Source: Welwitschia mirabilis (taxonomy: Eukaryota > Gnetophyta > Gnetopsida > Welwitschiales). Taken from it: a DNA stretch of 64,000 nt. The notes beneath the pieces were generated by a model. It was not told where the DNA came from. It worked only from the letters and a program-made list of their open reading frames with translations, and made no database searches. Made by a program: the position numbers and the translations under genes. Below, in pieces: positions 57,504 to 64,000 of the stretch. The DNA lies in NCBI GenBank assembly GCA_051453625.1, contig JBOZIK010000001.1, positions 57,475,794-57,539,793 of the forward strand. Reading direction: 5' to 3'. The number at the start of each line of letters is the position of its first letter. The stretch's first letter is position 1.

Positions 57504-59092
57504 TGTAAAGTTTGTTTTTAACATCTCGCATAAATATCATGATTTACTGATGAGATGACAATATGATAGAAGAGCTCTAATAATATAGTGTAGTGTCTAA
57601 AAATTTACTCTTATTATGTTAGAGTTATGATGTAACATTTCCAACATCATGACCTTGATTAGTTAATTAGTATATTGGAGCCAAAGTTTACTAGTTATGA
57701 TAGATATGTGGAGTATCATGGCCAACAAATTTTTATTTGCACTTGACTAAGAATTTATTTGGGCCTGATACCACTAGTATAAGGTGCTATAGCTGAATAA
57801 GGATCCTATGAGCCATATCACCCTGACAATGTGTATTAGATAGGACCTGATAGGGAGTTTAATCTTGTGGATTTTAGACATAAGACGATGGCTATGAGTT
57901 AACAATGCAAATTAGATTTATTTTAAAAAAAAACGGTCCACTAACAAAATTGAACTAGGGACCTCTAAGTCATGGATCCTCTGATAACCAATTTATCCAC
58001 TTGCTGTGTTGTTATCCAAATGCGTCATAACACACTTTTTAACATGGTGTTATTATTGGTTAACATTTTTGAAAGGATACTTTTCACGTATATTTCAAGA
58101 GGTCTCTTTTTTTTTTTTTTTTTAAATGATGTGGTGCTGACAAATAAGGTGATGGCTTTGGTTTCCATTGCTATTGGGGATGCGGCTGTATCCATGTTGA
58201 CTATGGCATTTTGTTACATTTTTGTAGCTGTTAGCTGCATTAACGTGGCTGGTTGACATGGTAGTGTGGTTGATAGCCCTGTTTTTGCACATAGAAGCAT
58301 GATTAGGCACGTGTAAATGGACAGGGGTGGGTGATCGTGAGCAGGGTGGATGCATTGGGATGGTGACGGCGATCTGTAGAGTCAGGAAGATGAGTTGCAG
58401 GTAAGCAGTGTGGGAGACGGAGTGCAAGAGCAGATGACACAGAACGTAGGTGCAAGATGAGCGCAAGAAAGCAAGAAAAATGACACAGAGAAAAGCAGTG
58501 TGCAAAGAAGTGGGACAACGAGGGTACAAAGAATACTACACACAGGTAGGCAGAGATGCATGCAGGCAACGCAGACAGTACGATAAGCACAAACAGTGTA
58601 GAGGCGCACAGAGGAGGGAATATACACATCAGCAAAGAGGAATGCATAGACGAGCAGGAAAAGGTAAGGCAATCACGGACAGGTGTACAGTAAGACGTAA
58701 GGAAGCGCGGAGAGGAATGCGACGAGGGTCGCAGGGAGAGGAGGAGGGACGCGGTGTAGGCGATCAGCAAGGAGCATGGTTCAGTGCGAATAAGGAGTAC
58801 CAATGGGCCTAAACGATGTGGCAAGCTCAGCGCAGCTGCGGTGAAGATACGGTGTAGAGTAGTGGGACAGGTGGCGGGTTGCGAAGAGTGCGGATTGTGC
58901 ACATGGCAACGCAGAGAGGGGAAGCGATGTGGGCAAAGGAGAGCAGCTATGGAGGAGAAGGCCAGTGTGGACGACAGATAGGAGGTAGCATAGGAACAAC
59001 GTGAGTGTCAGCAGAAGAAGAAGGGAGGATCGTTGACCCTAAAATCAGAAGGAAAATCAGATCAAGGATACTTAGATTCCTTCTCGCCAACA
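57504..59092 (-). repeat. Right LTR (5' LTR) of element E
   Basis: TGTAAAGTTTG to GCCAACA. It is colinear with 49410-51057 except for indels. A T run of 17 (58107-58123) is longer than in the left LTR. The GC-rich centre (58140-58990) shows many CG-to-TG or CG-to-CA differences in either direction against the left LTR. The long open frames here (up to 199 codons, 58303-58902) follow from GC richness and have cysteine/serine/leucine-rich translations without family resemblance. Confidence 0.8.
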
Positions 59093-59102
59093 TTAAGGGA
59101 TA

Positions 59103-59392
59103 ATAGGTGCGAGTCAGGCTTAAGAGAAAAAAGAGTTTTCTTTAGGGTGAAAACAACCATAGGAATTGATTTAGAGAATAAGTTTATTCAAACGAGTTTA
59201 AATATATAAAGAAACAAAGAAATAGGAGCATAACTAATACTGTTACAGTCACTATCTTAAAGAAATATGAGTATAACTATTACTATTATTGTTACAGCTA
59301 CTATCCCAAAGCAATAGGAGCATAACTGTTATAGGTACTACAACACATATTAATCCCACTAACTCTCATGCAACAAAACACATAGGAAACTG
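59103..59392 (-). repeat. Probable LTR remnant of a short-LTR chromovirus
   Basis: Lies just after (3' of) the chromodomain in its orientation. It contains TATATATTTAAA near 59200 (minus strand) and a minisatellite of three units at 59219-59340. The length suits the short LTRs of Reina-type chromoviruses. No second LTR is present. Confidence 0.45.
59219..59340. repeat. Three imperfect units of 43-49 bp
   Basis: Units begin GAAATAGGAGCATAACT (59219), GAAATATGAGTATAACT (59262) and GCAATAGGAGCATAACT (59311, partial). The first two contain GTTACAG and an ACTATC...AAA end; the third does not. Confidence 0.75.
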
Positions 59393-59756
59393 TTTCAGAT
59401 GCAGCAAACCACTACAGCACAACACATTATAGACAAATACTTGGGGTTCCTGCATGGCACACGGCTAGATTTTCTTCTCACTTCATCACTACTCTCCCCT
59501 TTTTGAGTAACCTTATCCTCAAGCTTGAGGAAACGTTCTTGAAGCAGGTGAGAGGTCTCCCAGGTGGCATCTTCAGCTGGAAGTCCTTTCCATTTAATCA
59601 GACTTTCCTCAATAAATTTAGAGCCATGCTTCACCCATCTCGTATTCAAAATGGCTTCGAGTTTCAAAACAAATTCACCATCATCTGAAGTCAATGGCAA
59701 GTCAGAGCTTAGAACAGAATTATCTCCTATATGTTGTTTAATCATGGATACATGAA
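59393..59756 (-). pseudogene. Chromodomain end of a second chromovirus polyprotein
   Basis: The open minus frame 59745-59395 reads LEAILNTRWVKHGSKFIEES, LIKWKGLPAEDATWE and LQERFLKLEDKVTQKGESSD. The W-K-G-L-P-x-x-x-A-T-W-E core is the chromodomain of plant chromoviruses, fused to the integrase end. This is the best preserved coding segment of the window; about 116 codons are open. It ends at a stop at 59395, close to the presumed LTR. In life it would steer integration to marked chromatin. Confidence 0.82.
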
Positions 59757-60440
59757 ATATGGATGAATTCGTGACCCAGTAGGAAGCTATAACTGATAAG
59801 CCACCTTGCCAATTCGCTCCTCCACTAGATAAGGTCTATAATATTGGCTTGCAAGTTTTTCATGGCCCTCTAAAGCACAGAATGTTGACGGTAAGGTTGC
59901 AATTTGAGAAATACCAGATCGCCAACATGGACTTCAATGTCACGACATTTAGAGTTCGCTTGTTGTTTCATGCGATTATTAACAGCATCTAAGTTGTTCT
60001 TCAGTTGTTTGAGCAAAGTGTCACAAGTAGCCAGTTGTTAATCGACCTTATGTACATGGCTGGAACCATCATTATAATGTGGAATTGTTCGAAGGGGATG
60101 TCCATTAAGAGCCTGAAATGGGGTCATGCTAGTAGAGGAGTGATAAGAAGTGTTATACCAGAATTTTTCCAAGGGTAAGAAGGAAGACCATTTGTGTTGA
60201 TGAGAAAACACAAAGCTGCAAAGATACTATTCCATACATCGATTAATAACTTCAGACTATTCATTAGTCTGTGGATGATAGGATGAGTTCATTTTGAGGT
60301 GGGTGCCTGATAACTTAAAGAATTCTTTCTAGAAATGGCTCACAAAGATGGGGTCACGATCACTAATAATGGAATGAGGCATGCCATGTAGTTTGACAAT
60401 ATGCTCAACAAATTTTTCAGTTATAATTTTATGATTATTT
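59757..60440 (-). pseudogene. Integrase C-terminal two-thirds of the second chromovirus
   Basis: Minus strand from 60440: IITEKFVEHIVKLHGMPHSI, SDRDPIFVSHFWKEFFKLSG at about 60320-60378 (second catalytic Asp present), YHPQTNEQSEVINRCMEQYL near 60205-60275 (catalytic Glu present), SSFLPLEKFWYNTSYHSSTS, MTPFQALNGHPLRTIPHYND near 60080-60140, then the C-terminal domain. The first catalytic Asp block and everything upstream (gag, PR, RT) is missing, because the sequence joins copy B at about 60440. Its well-kept residues suggest a younger insertion than copies A-D. Confidence 0.85.
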
Positions 60441-61097
60441 TCGAGTAAAATCAACTGGAGGAAGAGAGTGATAAAAGTAAAACTCTATGAGACCACATGA
60501 AAGCATGAATTTTGAAAGTCAAAGGGAAGATTAATATTAACTTTAGTAAAAGATTTTAATTGATCATAAGAGTTTTACTTTGATCATTACAAAGCAAAAT
60601 ATGTTCTACCCCACTAAAAAGATTCTTTAAATTCAAGTTCAAATTATGATTTTCAATTTCTGGCTCAAGTAGTGGACAATCTCCCTCAAGGTGTGAGTTT
60701 TTATTTAAGAGTTGGACTTCCTTACAATCTAAGGCTTTCATTTCTTTTTCATTTTGATCTAAAAATTTATGCTTAAAGTCAGATGTATCAATGGATTCTA
60801 AATTTTTAATCTTAAATGGATCATCATAGAATGTAGGCTCATGTAAAGTTAGCTCTCTTTCTTCAAGGGAATGATGTTAATGAAATAAAGTTGATTTGAT
60901 ATTATCTTCTAAGTTTATTTCATCATCATCTAGTCCTTTTATCTATGTTAAAAACTCTAGTTATAAATGTTTTATTTCCTAGGTGATACTTCATCATTCT
61001 AATTCTTATGTCAATAATGCAGTGGGCTATTGCATAGAAGGATCATCCTAAAAGTAATGGATATCCTCTATTATGTTTAACCTATATGATAGTTACA
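60441..61097 (-). pseudogene. Copy B protease-RT linker
   Basis: The open minus frame 60741-60556 reads MKALDCKEVQLLNKNSHLEG, then EIENHNLNLNLKNLFSGVEH and DQSKTLMIN. It matches copy A at about 5720-5915. In the family this region leads from protease to RT. The matching sequence continues to about 60440 and then stops. Confidence 0.7.
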
Positions 61098-61216
61098 NNN
61101 NNNNNNNNNNNNNNNNNNNNNNNNNNNNNNNNNNNNNNNNNNNNNNNNNNNNNNNNNNNNNNNNNNNNNNNNNNNNNNNNNNNNNNNNNNNNNNNNNNNN
61201 NNNNNNNNNNNNNNNN
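61098..61216. other. Assembly gap, 119 N
   Basis: Falls inside the copy B protease. The matching interval in copy A (5266-5384) is also 119 bp by my count. Confidence 0.99.
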
Positions 61217-61620
61217 TAAACCAAGTCTATTACGAATGTGTAGTGGCATGATATTAACACTTACTCCAATGTCAATTGAAGCTATTTTAATCTTTTTTCC
61301 CTCTAATATAACATTTACTATTGTTGCTCCTAGATCTCTAAATTTGGAATATTTTTATAATACTAAATTCATGAGGGATTATGCTAGAAATAATTTGCTA
61401 GGAATAACGAATTTTTATTTTCTTCTTATTAAGTCCTTTCATATTTTTGAGTACCCCAGATTTTGTTGTATAAGTTTCCAAAAGGGTAAGTTTATTCTCA
61501 CATTTTTGATCAAGGCTTTAAAGTTGAATTATTACTAAGCCTATCAAGCCAAGGGATAGCTGGCTGCTTTTTTGATTGTTATGAATTTTTCTTTTCTTTC
61601 TTTTTTTTTTTTAACTAATA
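61217..61620 (-). pseudogene. Copy B protease remnant
   Basis: Antisense of this interval matches the copy A protease (5001-5265), including the region of the former active site. The sense strand is full of stops, while the opposite strand happens to be open (61217-61538). The resemblance between copies is at DNA level. It belongs between gag and the linker. Confidence 0.65.
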
Positions 61621-62996
61621 GAAGGGAAGTTATAATCTTCTAATATTTCAATGTCTTCTTCTTTGTTATCATTTTAAATGTTATTTTGAGAGGTTACAGG
61701 GTTTGCTTCATGTCAACTTTTATCACAACCTTATAATCCTTTCTCATTTTGTTGGGGTTTGGTAAAGGTTGTATAGCTAATATTCCTTGAGCTCTTTTAT
61801 TTGCCAACATGGTTTGTTAAAGTAAGTTTACTAAGTTTTCAATGTTGGCATTTTATTTCTCTTATAATTCGTAAGGTTAACTATAGAGTTTTGAAGAGAA
61901 TCATCTTGATGTTAAAAAGTTTAATGGATTTGGTTAAAAGTTTGAGTTTTGGAATTGATTTTTTAAAGGTTAAAATTGTTTTGAAAATGTGTATTTAGCC
62001 TAGGTTGTACCTGATTTTGATTTTTGAAGTTTGAAAATGTTTGATTAAAAGTGAAAATTTCTTCATGTATTCTCTCTTTATATGTTGGTAAAAGTGGGAA
62101 ATCCTTGGTAATGTGATAATTGTCATCACATAAATCACATGTTAGCATAACATTTTTTTTGGATTACTAATTTAGCATCTAAGATTATTTTAGTGTACTT
62201 CTCCATAGTTGTTGTGAAATTTTTTATCAAATTTGTAGGATTTTAATCCACATCCTTTTATTATTTAACCTCTATTGGATCTTTGATAAGTTAGCCTACA
62301 GTATGGTTTTCTTTTGATATTGGCCAAGTTTAACTAATCTTCACAAGTTCTTATAATATTTTCTAGGAAATTTTTAATGTGAGCTTCATAAGATTTACAC
62401 CATAAGAGAAGTCCACACATTGTTTTGTATGGGGATGTAGTCCACTATAAAAGTAGTTAACTAGTTCTTCATTTAAAAAAACATCTACTGGTTAGAATAA
62501 GTTTCTACAAAGAAATGTTCATATGTGAAAGCATAATCCTCATTTGGTTTTTGTTGAAAGTTTGTTACTTCCTTGTTCCTTTTTCTAATGATTTCTTTAC
62601 TCATAAATCTTTTGATAAAGGTATCCTGAACTTGATTCCAAGTGTTAAACATTTTATGGGATATGATTTTTAGTGAATTTTTAGCTCTACATTTTAATGT
62701 TATGGAAAAGATTACCATGTACATTCTACCACTAATATTTTTCTTTCCATTTCCTGAGGTAAGAATTAATTTTTCTATGTTTGCAATATGTTAAAGGGCA
62801 TCTTCATCATATTTACCACTAAAATTTAGGTAGGTATTTAGGTTCTTTATCTCATCATCATCTCCCAGGAGTAAATTAAAAGAGGTTTAAATTTATCATT
62901 TCTTATTGGCTAGTAATTCTCTCAGGGTAAGGTTTGCATTAGAACTAGGAGCTAAAAATCCTACAACTTACTTTTATTTTTGGGTAGCACTTGACA
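61621..62996 (-). pseudogene. Copy B gag pseudogene
   Basis: An ATG at 62996 is followed by SSATQK. LTLRELLANKK follows near 62910, then the RNA-binding gag core in the open frame 62724-62485: MYMVIFSITLKCRAKNSLKI, NTWNQVQDTFIKRFM and NFQQKPNEDYAFTYEHFFVE. This is the typical retrotransposon gag pattern of W, F-x-x-x-F and E. The zinc-knuckle region (62148-61963) reads MLTCDLCDDNYHITKDFPLL, with Phe in the fourth ligand position. An Asn/Phe-rich tail follows. This is the least decayed gag of the A-B-C family in the window. Confidence 0.8.
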
Positions 62997-63615
62997 TTTT
63001 AAACTAGATTTATCCTTTTAAATTTTCGTCTATGGGATCTAACTTAGGAAAAAAAAGTTAGAAGAAATATTGTATGCACCTGAAGATTACTTTTTTGATC
63101 TATTTTTGATGTCTACCAGTTCTCTTATAATGTTCTTTTCTATTAACAATCTCTTTCTGATATCTCTTTTCTAGGTTGATCATATCACAATATTCTGCAA
63201 ATAGAAAACAACAGAAAACAAGATAAAAATAACAAACTATCGTCCCTTCTATTGTTGATAAACACAAAGAGTAGAAAATAAAAACTTAATGAGCAAAAAG
63301 TCAAAACTTAAAAACATTAGCTATCATCCTCCTCATCATCTAGACAATCAAGAAGATGATAGAGACTGATTTTATTATTAAAAATTGAAACCCAAAAGTA
63401 AAAACTAAAAATGAAAACTAGAATCACACACTATTGTCCTTACTATCATGGGTATGACAGAGGGAATGACAATTATTTTAATACTAAAAATAAAAACTAC
63501 AAATAAGAAAAACCTATGGTTCCTAAATAAATTACAACATCCCTATGGATGAATATCTAAATGGAAATCCAATGTACTCATTCAAACAATGATAATCCTC
63601 ATATTCCTCAGTAGC
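62997..63615 (-). other. Leader of copy B
   Basis: Non-coding. It contains TGTCATCC-type palindromes at 63430-63472 and 63321-63361, and the conserved block after the primer site. Confidence 0.55.
63430..63472 (-). repeat. TGTCATCC-type imperfect palindrome, copy B leader
   Basis: Minus strand: TTGTCATTCCCTCTGTCATA, then CCCATGATAGTAAGGACAAT. Both outer (TTGTC/GACAA) and inner (TATCATGGGTATGACA on the plus strand) arms are visible. It is the best example in the window. Confidence 0.7.
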
Positions 63616-63638
63616 CTTCTTGGGTAATGATGCTAATT
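63616..63638 (-). other. Primer-binding-site region of copy B
   Basis: Minus strand AATTAGCATCATTACCCAAG, the same decayed block as in copy A. Confidence 0.6.
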
Positions 63639-64000
63639 TGTTGTGATGCATATTTGTACAAATATTTATACTTAAATATATCCTATCATTCACAAATAAA
63701 ATAGATATCTTTCATAATACAACACACTAATGTCATTGAAAGTGAGCTTGAATGTCATATCTCATTGAAGACTTACAAGAGGATAATAAGAATTGATTTT
63801 CAACAAAGTAAATAACTGAAATTAAAAAACAATGTAGAAAATAAAAGATTTAATGCAAATGAAAAATGTAACTAACTAAATGCAATGAAAAATGAAAGTA
63901 GTTAATGCAATGCAAAATGAAACTAAACTACTTTATTTCAGCCTTAATAAAGGCTACCCTTAAGATCTAGATCATTAATGAAATTGTTACCAAATCAAGG
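63639..64000 (-). repeat. 5' LTR of copy B (partial, continues beyond the window)
   Basis: Plus strand starts TGTTGTGATGCATA, the complement of the LTR end ATCACAACA. It aligns with the last 360 bp of the copy A LTRs, of about 1060 bp in all. Confidence 0.8.

Larger units (their letters stand above)
49410..59092 (-). mobile_element. Ty3/gypsy chromovirus, element E
   Basis: Two LTRs of about 1.6 kb in direct orientation enclose a 6.4-kb interior. On the minus strand the interior carries primer site, gag, protease, RT, RNase H, integrase and a chromodomain remnant, then about 2 kb without genes. The integrase motifs and the chromodomain place it among plant chromoviruses, most like Del/Tekay. 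It interrupts the 3' LTR of copy D at 49409, but the right flank is not copy D, so one side has been rearranged or further inserted. Coding frames are longer than in copies A-D, so it is probably younger, yet RT and integrase have lost catalytic residues. Confidence 0.83.
60441..64000 (-). mobile_element. Gypsy Athila/Tat-family element, copy B (3' truncated, runs off the window)
   Basis: Minus-strand element of the same subfamily as copy A: 5' LTR from beyond 64000 to 63639, leader, gag, protease, protease-RT linker. It ends at about 60440, within a few bases of where pol homology ends in copy A. There it abuts the integrase of another element, so RT onwards is missing. It shares long stretches of close similarity with copy A. 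Confidence 0.8.

Noticed and set aside
58303-58902. 199-codon open minus frame in the right LTR of E, with similar frames in the left LTR (50334-50650)
   Set aside because: The GC-rich LTR centre has few stops in any frame. Translations are Cys/Ser/Leu-rich, overlap in several frames, and resemble no family.
58782-58999. Overlapping open frames on both strands near the right end of E's right LTR
   Set aside because: Part of the GC-rich LTR island and not colinear with any known retrotransposon or host protein.
61217-61538. Open plus-strand frame conserved with the minus frame at 4998-5246 (both contain MCSGMILTL)
   Set aside because: Both are the antisense of the protease region in copies B and A. 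The resemblance follows from DNA similarity of the two elements, and the sense strand matches the protease family.
1-64000. Host genes, tRNA, rRNA, CRISPR arrays, operons or bacterial signals
   Set aside because: None could be supported. All protein similarity seen belongs to retrotransposons, and the layout is that of plant repeat DNA.

Overview
This is very AT-rich nuclear DNA from a plant with a large, repeat-laden genome. The evidence is the element types: Ty3/gypsy elements of the Athila/Tat and chromovirus lineages, SIRE-like Ty1/copia elements with an initiator-Met-tRNA-type primer site, and plant L1-type LINEs. I see no host gene, tRNA, rRNA or CRISPR array. Essentially the whole window is a layered cemetery of dead retrotransposons, broken by ten runs of N. 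The species cannot be named from this window.

Layout. Positions 1-12800 hold a minus-strand SIRE-like copia element (pol remnant 1-1751, gag 9868-11385, primer site and 5' LTR to its right), split by a plus-strand Athila/Tat gypsy element, copy A (1752-9862, target duplication AGTAC). Positions 12800-18640 are mostly anonymous AT-rich DNA with a copia RNase H scrap and a probable Del/Tekay-type LTR. Positions about 18640-39540 are one minus-strand LINE cut twice: a 5'-truncated plus-strand LINE (20643-23258) lies inside its reverse-transcriptase domain, and a full-length Athila/Tat gypsy, copy C (24907-38515, target duplication ATGCT), lies between ORF1 and ORF2. Positions 40590-41125 are a minus-strand copia reverse transcriptase cut by a third family member, copy D (41131-49409), which shows no recognisable pol. 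Copy D's 3' LTR is itself interrupted at 49409 by a minus-strand chromovirus, element E (49410-59092), with GC-rich LTRs and a recognisable gag-PR-RT-RNH-IN-chromodomain order. A second, shorter chromovirus remnant (59103-60440) and a fourth Athila/Tat copy, B (60441 to beyond 64000, minus strand), close the window.

Nothing here works as a pathway. Every coding region has stops, frameshifts or lost catalytic residues, and many stops sit where the family has Trp or Gln, as expected from C-to-T decay of methylated DNA. Two non-routine signals stand out. One is a recurring imperfect palindrome of about 40 bp, built on TGTCATCC...GGATGACA, found two or three times in the LTRs and again in the leader of the A-B-C-D family. 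The other is a gag zinc knuckle in three copies of that family whose fourth cysteine position is Tyr or Phe. All alignments were made by eye; percentages and family names below the lineage level are estimates.
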